Origin: Comamonadaceae bacterium
Lineage (GTDB): Bacteria > Pseudomonadota > Gammaproteobacteria > Burkholderiales > Burkholderiaceae_C
Assembly (NCBI GenBank): GCA_013297875.1
Contig: JAAFIW010000013.1
Location: forward strand, 1-64,000
Direction: 5' to 3'
Length of the DNA: 64,000 nt
Of the stretch, positions 1 through 8,254 are shown in pieces; position 1 is the first letter of the stretch, and every line of letters starts with the position of its first letter. Under the pieces are notes generated by a model. The model was not told the origin of the DNA and made no database searches. It saw only the letters and a list, made by a program, of their open reading frames with translations. The position numbers were made by a program, and so were the translations under genes.

Positions 1-64
1 TGTGGAGATAGACGGCCACCGAACAGGTGGCTCCAAGAGTTGGGGCCGCGTTAGCGTCCCCGTT

Positions 65-115
65 TAGCCGCTTTGAGCGGCTCACAATATTGAAAACCCC
101 CGGCTTTGCCGGGGG
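65..115 (-). terminator. Rho-independent terminator, minus strand
   Basis: An 8-bp perfect GC stem (CCCCCGGC, 97-104; GCCGGGGG, 108-115) with a TTT loop is followed, read on the minus strand, by TTTTCAAT. It lies 5 bases beyond the stop of the minus-strand gene ending at 120 and so can end its transcript. A second small hairpin (AGCCGC/GCGGCT, 65-82) lies beyond it. Nothing else is recognisable in bases 1-119. Confidence 0.7.
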
Positions 116-119
116 ATGG

Positions 120-437
120 TTATTTTGCCACCTGATAACCCTGAGATTTGAGCAAGCGTAAAAACGGCTCAAAACTGCGGCTGGACAGCGTCGATTCAAA
201 AGCAAAGTCTTGGCTCAAGGCCGCCAGTTCTTTGAGCCGCGTCAACATAATTCGCCCCGCCATCATTGCAACTGCTTCCGCATGGTGCCCGGACAGGCCG
301 CGGGAAATATAGTCAGCGTTGACAAAGGTTTCAATTTCTAAAGCCGCAAGAATGGCGTCGGCATGCGTTGATTTGCCTGCGCCGTTGGGGCCGGCGAAGA
401 TGACTATGCGAGGGGATGATTTAAGTGCGTTCAGCAT
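120..437 (-). CDS. Zeta-toxin-like P-loop protein, C-terminally truncated
   Basis: A 105-residue protein with a clear Walker A motif, GPNGAGKST (about residues 16-24), followed by the NADYISRGL and FESTLSSR stretches typical of zeta-toxin/UDP-GlcNAc-kinase-like P-loop proteins. Family members of this type are usually around 190-200 residues. This one stops just after the second conserved block, directly before a terminator hairpin, so the second half of the fold (sugar-nucleotide side and lid) is missing. No epsilon-type antitoxin is seen beside it. It is either a remnant (pseudogene) or a minimal P-loop protein; kinase activity is doubtful. Function is from family resemblance only. Confidence 0.6.
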   Translation of the reverse strand: MLNALKSSPRIVIFAGPNGAGKSTHADAILAALEIETFVNADYISRGLSGHHAEAVAMMAGRIMLTRLKELAALSQDFAFESTLSSRSFEPFLRLLKSQGYQVAK

Positions 438-482
438 TGAAGCTAGGTGAACCAGATCGAATTCCGGTCTTCCAAAAAAAGG

Positions 483-1619
483 CTACTTGGGAGCTTCAAT
501 TGAATCCTGCGCGGGTGCAGGAAGTGCTGACATTAGCTCTGTTGCATGCTCTTTGTAGTCTAGGGCGGCGTTAGCCGATGCGACCTCCACTTTTACTTTC
601 TCAAGAAGCTCAATTTTGCTAAAAGCTAATTTTTGTTCTTCGGTGGGGTCTTCACCTGCGGGTAATTGTGGCTTCTTTGGCACAGCCAAACGAAGATTGA
701 CTTTTGCGCCAAGTGCCAGCTTTTGCGATAAACGTTGCAGAGATAGCGACAGACTATTTTTCAACTCATTTTTCCGACCATCATCGCCACCCTTGTAGAA
801 CTCCTCGACCAACGACGACGCTAGTGACTCCAAATCAACCTTTGCTTTTCCCGCTTTGTGAGCCTCAAAGCCCTTAAGAACGTCATCAGGTGGATTTGAC
901 TCTGAAAGCTTGTTATACAAGTCCTTCATTTTAATTACCTCTGTCAATATTTGATTTACGCCTTTTAGGCATTTTGCGACGCCAAGGATAAAGACTGGGA
1001 CCGCAGCCAAATACAAAAGTATTGATCCAGAGGCTACAGCTCGGATCGTTACTCGATTCCGTTCAATATCGAATGTTTCTGATATCACGTCGCATATTCG
1101 ATGCCAATCCTTTGCTTCTTTCGCCAGATCTTCAAGAGTTTTCGTTTCTTCTTCAATTGGAATGCTGATAAGCATTTCAGTCACACCGTCCTCCAATTGC
1201 CAAAATTCAACCTTCAGCTCCGCGAACGCGTTGTCAATTGTAGTTATTGTGGCAAGCTTTTTTGTGGTTTCAATCCGTAGCTCATCAATTGCAGTTAAAG
1301 CCAAATTAGGAGTGAGTTGGTTTTCATCGAGTATTTTTTTAATTTTAGTGAATAAACCATTTCCAACATAGCCGATTAAGTCGTGATTCTTTAGAGTATC
1401 CAGTAGTTCAGCATCGGCATCGTTAAGAGAGCTCGCCTCGAGCTTTGCTCTAAACTGATTAAGCTGATCCTTGAAAGCCTGACTGACCTGCGCATTCCCT
1501 GGGTTCGACACAAGCGACCCCAAATTCGTGACTAGAGAATTGAAATCAACCTCAACGCCACTCGACTGGTATTCGTTAGCGATCCGCTTAACAGTCGCAT
1601 GAAAACGTGAAACGTCCAT
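483..1619 (-). CDS. Hypothetical membrane-anchored protein
   Basis: A 378-residue protein I cannot assign to a family. It is largely charged and helical (long Lys/Glu/Leu-rich stretches at about 40-190 and 225-365), with one hydrophobic segment at about 198-215 that could be a membrane anchor. The C-terminus is Pro/Ala-rich. The coding sequence is visibly AT-richer than glnS next to it and uses AT-ending codons freely, which suggests horizontal acquisition. A purine-rich AGAAGGG lies just upstream of the ATG. It lies between a truncated zeta-like protein and an AlbA/Schlafen-type protein, all on the same strand, so a defence or stress role is possible but unproven. Confidence 0.65.
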   Translation of the reverse strand: MDVSRFHATVKRIANEYQSSGVEVDFNSLVTNLGSLVSNPGNAQVSQAFKDQLNQFRAKLEASSLNDADAELLDTLKNHDLIGYVGNGLFTKIKKILDENQLTPNLALTAIDELRIETTKKLATITTIDNAFAELKVEFWQLEDGVTEMLISIPIEEETKTLEDLAKEAKDWHRICDVISETFDIERNRVTIRAVASGSILLYLAAVPVFILGVAKCLKGVNQILTEVIKMKDLYNKLSESNPPDDVLKGFEAHKAGKAKVDLESLASSLVEEFYKGGDDGRKNELKNSLSLSLQRLSQKLALGAKVNLRLAVPKKPQLPAGEDPTEEQKLAFSKIELLEKVKVEVASANAALDYKEHATELMSALPAPAQDSIEAPK

Positions 1620-1665
1620 ATATCTTCCCTTCTATTGACCTAATTTCCAATATTTAGTCGGATGG

Positions 1666-2862
1666 CTAAGCAACCGGTTTTCTTGTTTGCTTGAATATTT
1701 TCACCAACACCGACTGCTCATCAAACTCAAACACCGCAGCCGGGTTCCCGTTCTCCGCCAGCAGTGCCTGCGCCCGTTGCACACCGTAGCCAAACCGGTT
1801 CACGAACCCCAAGGATTTCAAGGCTTCGGCGATCACGGGGTTTCGGTAGCTGTTGCGGGTGGGGAAGTTTTGCTGGGTGGCTTCGCCGTAGAGGCCACCG
1901 GGGCTCTGAATTTCGATGTGGTCGGCAAAGGCGTAGAAGCGGATGGGGGCGTTGCTGTTGTAGTTGCGGTGCATCACGGCGTTCATCAGCAGTTCGCGGA
2001 TGGCGGCTTCGGGGTAGTTGGGTACCTGCTTTTCTTGCAAGGCGCTGAGTTTGACGAGGGCGGTTTTGATGAGCAGGCGCAGGCGGCCTTGTAGCTCTTT
2101 GACGATGGTGTGCAGGTCGCCAGCCACCTCGGCTTGGTCGGTAGGAATTTCGGTCAGGGACGTGCCGGGAAGTTCCAGGTATTGCACATACGCGCCGGGT
2201 AAATAGAAGCGGGGGTTTTTGCCGACCAGCAAAACACCGGCGTGGGTGGCGCAATGCCGCTCGGGGTCGTACAGGCGCAACGACGCCAGTTGCTGCTCGA
2301 TGGGGCGGTGGTTGGCGGCGATGGTTTCCGCATCTACCGCTTCGCGCCGGTAGGCGTCGAATTGGCCTAGCGCCAGGTCGGCCAGGCGGGCTTCGAGGCA
2401 GGGCTGGGCGTCGAACGATCTGGCCAGTGCCACGCGCCGCTCGGTGAGCGCTCGCTCTTCCTGCTCGTTGGCGATGGCTTTGCGCGGGCCCACGCGAATG
2501 TGGATGCGGCCCTTGAATCGCACGGGCGGCAGATCGGAAGGGTGTACCTCCACCACGGCGACATCTCCACCCGCCAGCGAAAACTTGGTCACGCTCATCA
2601 TGGGTTGCGGAAGAATGTTGCCGTCTGAGCGGATGGCGGCCAGGTTTTTGAGCAGATCGTCGGTGACCACCAGGCCTGCGAGCGAACCGTCGTCTTTCAC
2701 GCCGATCAACAGGTAACCAGGCTGGCGGTGGTTGGGCAGATCGTTTGCAAACGCGCAGATGGCCTGGCCAAACTTGTCAGTGTCGTGCGTTGAGACGGTG
2801 CGCTCGGCTATGTCGGACTCGGGGCCAGCGAGCAGCGCGGTCAGTTGGTTTTGATTCAGCAT
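1666..2862 (-). CDS. AlbA/Schlafen-domain ATP-binding regulator (RecG-like C-terminus)
   Basis: 398 residues. The N-terminal part (about 15-130) has the divergent AlbA_2/Schlafen pattern: FANDLPN, GYLLIGVKDDG and the IHIRVGPRKAIANEQE block. The C-terminal part carries AIRELLMNAVMHRNY and IEIQSPGGL, typical of the HATPase_c_4 domain annotated as ATP-binding or RecG-like transcriptional regulators. Such proteins are thought to bind nucleic acid and ATP; the target is unknown. The ATG lies 7 bases after the glnS stop on the same strand, so it is probably co-transcribed with glnS, an unexpected partner. Confident about the domain class, not about the role. Confidence 0.82.
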   Translation of the reverse strand: MLNQNQLTALLAGPESDIAERTVSTHDTDKFGQAICAFANDLPNHRQPGYLLIGVKDDGSLAGLVVTDDLLKNLAAIRSDGNILPQPMMSVTKFSLAGGDVAVVEVHPSDLPPVRFKGRIHIRVGPRKAIANEQEERALTERRVALARSFDAQPCLEARLADLALGQFDAYRREAVDAETIAANHRPIEQQLASLRLYDPERHCATHAGVLLVGKNPRFYLPGAYVQYLELPGTSLTEIPTDQAEVAGDLHTIVKELQGRLRLLIKTALVKLSALQEKQVPNYPEAAIRELLMNAVMHRNYNSNAPIRFYAFADHIEIQSPGGLYGEATQQNFPTRNSYRNPVIAEALKSLGFVNRFGYGVQRAQALLAENGNPAAVFEFDEQSVLVKIFKQTRKPVA

Positions 2863-2869
2863 GGTGCTG

Positions 2870-4711
2870 CTACTTCGCCCACGAATCCTTCAACCCCACC
2901 GCCAGGTTAAACACCATCTTCCCCCCCGCCGCGTGATCCACCCGATCCGCCACAAAGTACCCATGCCGCTCAAACTGAAACTTGTCATCGGCCTTGGCGC
3001 TGGCCAGAGACGGCTCGACCATGGCTTGCACGACTTTCAGGCTGTTGGCGTTCAGGCTTTCCAGAAAGTCTTTGCCGCCTGCGTCGGGCTGGGCTTCTGT
3101 GAATAAGCGGTCGTACAGGCGCACTTCGGCGGGCAGGGCGCCGGCTACGGCTACCCAGGTGATGACGCCTTTGACTTTGACGGCGTCGCTGCCGGGGGTG
3201 CCGCTTTTGGTGTCTTTTAGTACGGTAGCCCTTATGGATATTGCTGGGGCAGCTCCTGAATCAATAGCGTCTTGCGTCGTGCCTTCGGGGTAGTCGGCGC
3301 CTTGTACCTCGATGACGTAGCCGTATTTCAGCCTGACCTTATTCCCTGGGTACAGGCGGAAGAAGCCTTTGCTCGGCACGGCTTCGTAGTCGCTGCGCTC
3401 TATCCACACTTCTTTGCCGATGTTGAAGCTGCGTTTGCCCAATTCGGGCAAATGGGGGTGCACGGGCGCGGTGCAGGGTTCCAGGTGGGATGCAACGCCG
3501 AAGGCTTCTTCCCAGTTGGTGAGCACGAGCTTGATGGGGTCTAGCACGGCCATGGCGCGGGGGGCGCTCACGTCTAGCGTTTCGCGCAGGCAGCCTTCCA
3601 GGGTGCTGTAGTCGATCCAGCTGTCGCTTTTGGTCACTCCTATGCGTTCGGCAAAGAGTTGCAGCGCTGCGGGGGTGTAGCCGCGGCGGCGCAGGCCGAC
3701 TATTGTGGGTAGGCGGGGGTCGTCCCAGCCGTTCACGTGGCTTTCTTCAACCAGGGTTTTGAGCTTGCGCTTGCTGGTGACGACGTAGGTGAGGTTGAGG
3801 CGGGCGAATTCGTATTGGCGGGGGGGCGGGCTGGCCAGCAGGCCGCCTTCGATGAGGCGTTCCAGCAGCCAGTCATACCAGGGGCGCTGGTCTTCAAATT
3901 CGAGGGTGCAAATGCTGTGGGTGATGTTTTCCAGCGCGTCTTCTATGGGGTGGGCAAAGGCGTACATCGGGTAGATGCACCAGGTGTCGCCGGTGTGGTG
4001 GTGAGTTGCGTGGCGGATGCGGTAAACGGTGGGGTCGCGCAGGTTGATATTGGGGCTGGCCATATCAATTTTTGCTCTCAATACCATAGCGCCTTCAGCA
4101 TGTTTTGCATGGGCCATCTCGGTAAAACGCTCTAAATTGTCTTGCGGGCTGCGGTTGCGAAAGGGGCTGTCGATGCCGGGCTTGACAAAGTCGCCGCGGT
4201 TGGCGCGCATCTGGTCGGCGCTTTGCTCGTCGACATAGGCATGGCCGGTTTCAATCAGGTGCACCGCAGCGCGGTGCATGAAGGCGAAGTAGTCACTGGC
4301 CTGGTAGAGGTGGCTGGTGCCGTTGGCCTGCCAACCAAAGCCCAGCCACTGCACGGTGTCCAGAATGGCGTTGACATATTCCAGGTCTTCTTTTTCAGGG
4401 TTGGTGTCGTCAAAGCGCATGTGGCACACGCCGCCATAGTCGCGCGCCAGGCCAAAGTTCAGGCATATGCTTTTGGCGTGTCCAATGTGCAGGTAGCCAT
4501 TGGGCTCGGGGGGAAAGCGGGTGCGGACTTTGGCTGCATCGAGCGGGCCTGCTGCGTGGTGGGCCGCGTCGCCGGGGGAGCCGCCCCAGTGGCGCTGGGC
4601 GTAGGTGTGTTGGGCCAGGTCGCGCTCGATGATCTGGCGCAGGAAGTTGCTGGGTGTGTGGGTGCCGGGGGCGGCAAGCGGTTCGGGGGGAGGGGATGCA
4701 GGCCGGTTCAT
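2870..4711 (-). CDS. glnS: Glutamine--tRNA ligase
   Basis: A class I aminoacyl-tRNA synthetase charging tRNA-Gln with glutamine in the cytoplasm. The signature PPEPNGYLHIGHAKS puts HIGH at residues 75-78. The KMSKS-equivalent loop is VTSKRKL at 311-317. LRAKIDMASPNINLRDP and the C-terminal anticodon-binding beta barrels (VKVKGVITWV) are present. At 613 residues it is longer than the E. coli enzyme (about 554), owing to an N-terminal extension rich in Pro/His/Ala and a short insertion in the anticodon-binding part at about 481-496, where the DNA resembles the dispersed repeat (3222-3268). The gene is followed at 7 bp by the AlbA-type gene. Confidence 0.96.
   Translation of the reverse strand: MNRPASPPPEPLAAPGTHTPSNFLRQIIERDLAQHTYAQRHWGGSPGDAAHHAAGPLDAAKVRTRFPPEPNGYLHIGHAKSICLNFGLARDYGGVCHMRFDDTNPEKEDLEYVNAILDTVQWLGFGWQANGTSHLYQASDYFAFMHRAAVHLIETGHAYVDEQSADQMRANRGDFVKPGIDSPFRNRSPQDNLERFTEMAHAKHAEGAMVLRAKIDMASPNINLRDPTVYRIRHATHHHTGDTWCIYPMYAFAHPIEDALENITHSICTLEFEDQRPWYDWLLERLIEGGLLASPPPRQYEFARLNLTYVVTSKRKLKTLVEESHVNGWDDPRLPTIVGLRRRGYTPAALQLFAERIGVTKSDSWIDYSTLEGCLRETLDVSAPRAMAVLDPIKLVLTNWEEAFGVASHLEPCTAPVHPHLPELGKRSFNIGKEVWIERSDYEAVPSKGFFRLYPGNKVRLKYGYVIEVQGADYPEGTTQDAIDSGAAPAISIRATVLKDTKSGTPGSDAVKVKGVITWVAVAGALPAEVRLYDRLFTEAQPDAGGKDFLESLNANSLKVVQAMVEPSLASAKADDKFQFERHGYFVADRVDHAAGGKMVFNLAVGLKDSWAK
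3222..3268 (+). repeat. Diverged copy of the dispersed 50-bp repeat inside glnS
   Basis: TAGCCCTTATGGATATTGCT followed by GGGGCAGCTCCTGAATCAATAGC aligns with the intergenic repeat consensus (AGCCCAT.., TTGCTCAAGCAGCT, ATCAAT, TAGC) at similar length. It falls where GlnS has extra residues compared with what I remember of the family. The match is imperfect. Confidence 0.45.
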
Positions 4712-4940
4712 ATGCGAATCATTTTAGGTGGGGCCAGCGGGCTGCGAACAGGGCAACGCCTTGCGCTGCATCCCAATCCGTTCGCCGCAGTTGCGCAGGA
4801 GGTTTTGCAGCCTGGCGATTGAGCTGATCGGGTGGGTCACGCGCAGTTACCAATTCGCATTTTGATCTGATAAGGAATTATTGCTGCCGCACTACGATTG
4901 AAATATCTGCGCAAAAGCGTGGATTTTTAAGGGGCTTGCG

Positions 4941-5291
4941 ATGCGGCGCAAAATTTTCTTGGTAGCCAGCGGTATTTCATTGGGTATTTGTGGCTTGCTG
5001 TTGCAGCTGCCCGTAGCCCATGCACAGCCAGACACACCACACGGCAACAGCACCAAAACCAAAACGGCTGCCAGTATTCGCCTGCCCACGGTGCGCCAGG
5101 AGGCTGTTTACATGCAACCCGCGCCGTTTTATATCGCACCCAAAGCGCACAGCGTCAAAGCGGTTTGGGTGGTGGGCCAACCCTTGTTTGCCTACACGCC
5201 GCAAAACAAGTATGTCGGGCCGGTGGTGGTGCAGGGGCAATCCAGGGCTTTGTATTTGCACCCCTCTCTTGTTTACGCCCAGGTTCCATAA
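4941..5291 (+). CDS. Small exported hypothetical protein
   Basis: A 116-residue protein with a clear Sec signal peptide (MRRKIFLV, hydrophobic stretch to about residue 25, cleavage near AHA-Q). The mature part of about 88 residues is rich in Val, Pro, Tyr and Gln with no Cys and no domain I recognise. A purine-rich AAGGGGC lies 8-14 bases upstream of the ATG. It stands alone between glnS (divergent) and the CsgG-like cluster, separated from the latter by about 330 bp, so membership of that cluster is uncertain. Overlapping minus-strand frames (4892-5139) lack any protein-like features. Confidence 0.6.
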   Translation: MRRKIFLVASGISLGICGLLLQLPVAHAQPDTPHGNSTKTKTAASIRLPTVRQEAVYMQPAPFYIAPKAHSVKAVWVVGQPLFAYTPQNKYVGPVVVQGQSRALYLHPSLVYAQVP

Positions 5292-5623
5292 GCCTGGGCG
5301 CTTCAGCACCGCCTTGCCGGTGTTGCGCAGAGCTTATCGAGAGCAAGATAGCGCTCATTTGCAACGGTCAAATATGTAAATCAATGTGAGTGAAATACTC
5401 ATGTGTATCTGACTGTTTTTAAAAACGGGGCAAAAAGCACGCAAGTCCTGGGGCCATGCGGGCAAAGATGACAACTAAATTTCATAAACCACACAATTGA
5501 TTGACTAGTTAATTTTAGCTAATCAGCATCAATCATTGCGAGCTCTTTCGCGTTACAAAACAATCCGCTCCGTTCAGTGCAGTGATATCCGCAGCACCGA
5601 ACAGTTTTTGTATCGGGATAGTT
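5292..5623 (+). promoter_or_regulatory. Upstream region and possible promoter of the CsgG-like cluster
   Basis: 332 bases without a gene and AT-rich towards the right end. TTGATT (5497-5502) and TAATCA (5520-5525) have 17-bp spacing and could be a sigma-70 promoter about 100 bp before the first small exported protein. The same stretch forms an imperfect inverted repeat, TGATTGACTA / TAGCTAATCA, with an AT-rich centre, a possible regulator site (the LuxR-type protein at 10207 is a candidate). No experimental support. Confidence 0.35.
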
Positions 5624-5875
5624 ATGAAGACCGTCGTGTTCGCTGCTTTACTGGGTTGTTTTCCGTTATTCGCCGCTGCGGGTCGTTCTGATTCGCAGCA
5701 GCGCTTGACGGTAAAAGGCTCGGTTATCAATCAATCCAATTTTGGTGCCACATCCAATATGGATGTTGCCAACTCTGGAAGTGCCGGGCAGAAGTCTGTG
5801 CACATCAAAGGCAGCGTTGTCAACCAATCGTCCGGGCGTCATACCCGGTCAAAGGTGAGCGTTGGGTCTAATTAA
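5624..5875 (+). CDS. Exported repeat protein, candidate fibre subunit A
   Basis: 83 residues from the ATG at 5624 (chosen over 5582 because it starts the signal peptide MKTVVFAALLGCFPLFAAA directly). The mature part is about 63 residues, Ser/Asn/Gln/Gly/Val-rich and low in bulky residues. It holds two repeats of Q-x(2-3)-[VI]-K-G-S-V-[IV]-N-Q-S (starts QRLTVKGSVINQS and QKSVHIKGSVVNQS). This short Gln/Asn/Gly ladder resembles the composition of curlin-type amyloid subunits. It is the first gene of a plus-strand cluster with a CsgG-like pore and shares its repeat with three other exported products there. The structural-subunit role is inference. Confidence 0.65.
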   Translation: MKTVVFAALLGCFPLFAAAGRSDSQQRLTVKGSVINQSNFGATSNMDVANSGSAGQKSVHIKGSVVNQSSGRHTRSKVSVGSN

Positions 5876-5935
5876 TTTTTCCGGTCAGATATTCAATTTT
5901 GTTCCGCATCGACCACCCAACCTTCTGGAGTTTTT

Positions 5936-6226
5936 ATGAAAAAGTTCGCTATCGCCCTGTTCGCAGTTGCCGCCGCTGTTTCGGCACAAGCCCAAGTCAA
6001 AATCGGCAAAGACGCTGAGCAAAAGTTCAAAGTCAATGGCATGGTGGCCAATGCTGCCATTGGCCCCGGCGCCAAAGCTGAGCAAAGCATCAACACCGTC
6101 AAAGGTAACGTCAATATTGGCGGCAGCCTCAAGCAAGACTTTCAGGTGAATGGCATGGTGGCCAACGCCGCCATTGGTCCTGGCGCCAAAGCCGTTCAGA
6201 AGCTGAACACCATTGAAGGCAAGTAA
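5936..6226 (+). CDS. Exported repeat protein, candidate fibre subunit B
   Basis: 96 residues with a Sec signal peptide (MKKFAIALFAVAAAVSAQAQ). The mature chain is almost entirely two 38-residue repeats, each holding an identical VNGMVANAAIGPGAKA core. Each repeat divides into two units of about 19 residues with the pattern I-G-x(2-5)-[AL]-[EVK]-Q-x(4-6)-G, giving four stacked units with regularly placed Gln, Gly and Asn. That is the layout expected of a small beta-solenoid or curlin-like amyloid, though it is not the classical curlin consensus. A CTGGAG ribosome-binding site lies before the ATG; it starts 60 bp after subunit A. The function is inferred. Confidence 0.7.
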   Translation: MKKFAIALFAVAAAVSAQAQVKIGKDAEQKFKVNGMVANAAIGPGAKAEQSINTVKGNVNIGGSLKQDFQVNGMVANAAIGPGAKAVQKLNTIEGK

Positions 6227-6269
6227 TCACTATTTGGCGGCGGCGCGCAAGCGCTGCCGCTTCCATATC

Positions 6270-6620
6270 ATGCGAAATTCAATTGTCATGCTGGGCTTGA
6301 GTGCGCTGGTGCTGATGAGTACCCATGCGGCGGCTCAACAAAAACCGGTTGCGAATTACCGCGGGCCTTCGCCTGCAGACAACGCGCTGGCCAAGCGCGC
6401 CGAAGCTTCCCGCTGGCGGCAAAGCGACAAACGAACCATTGAGGGCTCCAGTACTGAGGCGGTGAATCAGTTTCAAACGCCGGGGCAAGGCAAAAACTGC
6501 ACGACCCAGGTCGGTGCACCTGCGCCAGACGACGATGCACCCAACGGACGATTTGGACCAGGAACCCTGCAAAAACAAGTCATTGTGGTATCGGGCAGTA
6601 TTATTAATATTTGTAAATGA
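6270..6620 (+). CDS. Small exported accessory protein of the CsgG-like cluster
   Basis: 116 residues from the ATG at 6270, preferred over 6213 because it begins the signal peptide (MRNSIVMLGL to about THAAA-Q). The mature part is hydrophilic with two Cys (one in KNCTT, one in the C-terminal NICK). It ends with QKQVIVVSGSIINICK, which repeats the Q-x(3-4)-[VI]-x-G-[SM]-[VI]-x-N pattern of the two upstream repeat proteins. Its stop overlaps the start of the CsgG-like gene (ATGA), implying translational coupling. It could be a nucleator or a chaperone/adaptor like CsgE/CsgF, but no homology to those is visible. Confidence 0.6.
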   Translation: MRNSIVMLGLSALVLMSTHAAAQQKPVANYRGPSPADNALAKRAEASRWRQSDKRTIEGSSTEAVNQFQTPGQGKNCTTQVGAPAPDDDAPNGRFGPGTLQKQVIVVSGSIINICK

Positions 6621-8254
6621 AATCTCTTATTTTGCTAGGTTGTGTGGGGTTTCTAGCGGCCCTGTCAGGATGCGCCATCACGCCGCGAGATCGGGTTGAT
6701 TTTTATCAGGACACTTATTCGGAGCTTTCTCCGGTGGTGCGCCCACAGCGCACCGTGACGAGTTTTGCCGACAGCCTGGCTTGTATGGACACCATGTTGC
6801 GGGAAGCCTATGTGCCCACCACGCTCGTGGCAACCAAGGCCATACCCGATGCCAGTGGCCTGGTGTCTGTGGGTGCCAAAGATATGGTGATCACGGCGCT
6901 GGCCAAAATGTCTCACACCAGCAATGCTTTTCGGGTAGTGGACTATGAAGTCGATCCGCTCAAGCAGGACACGGTGCAAAACCTGACCTCCCTGCTGTTG
7001 AATGCGGGTCAGATCAATATATTCAAACCCGCCATTTACATATCAGGCGGTATCAGTCATCTGGAAAAAAACACCCGTGGCAAGCGCCGTGACTACGGTG
7101 TGTCAGGGCGTGACGCGGAGTTTGGCATCACACGCGAATTGCTGGCCTCGGTGCTGGGCCTGGAGTTGCACATGGGCGATTTTGGTACCCGCACCTTGCT
7201 GCCCGGTATCTATTCATCGAATGAAATATCGACCGGCCTGGCCGGCAGCGGTATCAGCGCAGGTGGTTTGGCCACCGCCAAAATCCGCGGCACCACGTAC
7301 AGCGCCGGCCTTCAATATGAGGCGTCCGACGATGTGACCCTGGGCTTGGGCGTGGCCACGCGCACGCTGATTGAGCTGGGTTTGATCGAATTGGTGGGTC
7401 GTTGGGCGCGGGTGCCGTATTGGCAGTGCCTGGCCGTTGACCAGGCGCACCCCGAAATTCAACGGGAATTGGCCTTGTGGTTTCGTGAACTGTCGATGCC
7501 CGAGCGCATCACCGAGCTGCAAAACGGCTTGAGTGTGTTGGGCTATTACAAGGGCGAGGCGTCTGGCACCTTCAACCCAGGCTTTGTACGTGCTTTGCGT
7601 ACCTTTCAAGCCGACCGCCGTCTGGTGCCCAGCGGAACGGTGACTTTTGAAACCTACGAAACCTTGTTGCGCCAGTATGTATCTGCCGATACCCACAACA
7701 AGTTTCAGCGAATTGGTTGGAAAGATATTGACGAAAAACTGGCGGCAACCCGGCTGGGCAGCCAGCAGCCCCAGGCTGCGCTGTCAATTACCTTGCCCAA
7801 AGCCGACCCGCAATACGCCGTGGGCGAATCGATCTATTTCAATATTGTTTCCGACCGTGCCCGGTATGTGTATTGCTATTACCAGGACTCCAAAGGTATG
7901 GTCACCCGTGTGTACCCGTCCACGTTCCAGACCTCGGCTTTGCTGGAGGGCGGGCGCTCGTTGTTGGTGCCAAACATTTTTGACCCCAACACCTTTTCGC
8001 TGGAAATGGGCGCGCCTGGCAAGCAGGCCTTGCTGTGTCTGGCCAACGACGACGACGTGATGGCAAAAATCGTCGCCGAGATGCCTGAGCCTGCGTTGTC
8101 GCCGATGCGCAGTGCAGCCAGTCTGGCGCAGGTCGAGCAGGTTTTTGCCAAGGCCACCGATGTGCCAGTCGTCAAAGCGCAAGCCGCGTGGAACGTGTCT
8201 GCGCCGCCTGCCGCCGCACCCGCTGCCGCGCCCGCCCGGCGCCCACGTCAGTGA
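6617..8254 (+). CDS. CsgG-like outer-membrane lipoprotein with peptidoglycan-binding and DUF4384-like domains
   Basis: 545 residues. A lipobox LSGC places the lipidated Cys at 19. Residues about 45-290 follow the order of CsgG-family pores: a FRVVDYE element like the WFIPLER of CsgG, then ISGGI..(Y/F)G and a beta-rich LLASVLGLELHMGDF/TRTLLPGIYSSNEIS section, an ASDDVTLGLGVATRTLIELGLIELVGRWA helix and CL near 270. Residues about 298-352 match a PG_binding_1 repeat, and about 398-475 a DUF4384-like beta domain (GESIYFNIVSDRARYVYCYY); the tail is Ala/Pro-rich. The family role is an export pore for unfolded subunits across the outer membrane. The CsgG assignment rests on motif order, not a search. 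Overlaps both neighbours by ATGA/GTGA. Confidence 0.7.
   Translation: MKSLILLGCVGFLAALSGCAITPRDRVDFYQDTYSELSPVVRPQRTVTSFADSLACMDTMLREAYVPTTLVATKAIPDASGLVSVGAKDMVITALAKMSHTSNAFRVVDYEVDPLKQDTVQNLTSLLLNAGQINIFKPAIYISGGISHLEKNTRGKRRDYGVSGRDAEFGITRELLASVLGLELHMGDFGTRTLLPGIYSSNEISTGLAGSGISAGGLATAKIRGTTYSAGLQYEASDDVTLGLGVATRTLIELGLIELVGRWARVPYWQCLAVDQAHPEIQRELALWFRELSMPERITELQNGLSVLGYYKGEASGTFNPGFVRALRTFQADRRLVPSGTVTFETYETLLRQYVSADTHNKFQRIGWKDIDEKLAATRLGSQQPQAALSITLPKADPQYAVGESIYFNIVSDRARYVYCYYQDSKGMVTRVYPSTFQTSALLEGGRSLLVPNIFDPNTFSLEMGAPGKQALLCLANDDDVMAKIVAEMPEPALSPMRSAASLAQVEQVFAKATDVPVVKAQAAWNVSAPPAAAPAAAPARRPRQ

Noticed and set aside
8188-8250. Start of the Sel1 protein at ATG 8188
   Set aside because: It would extend into the coding end of the CsgG-like gene and put 21 Cys/Arg-rich residues before the signal peptide; GTG 8251 gives a normal coupled start.
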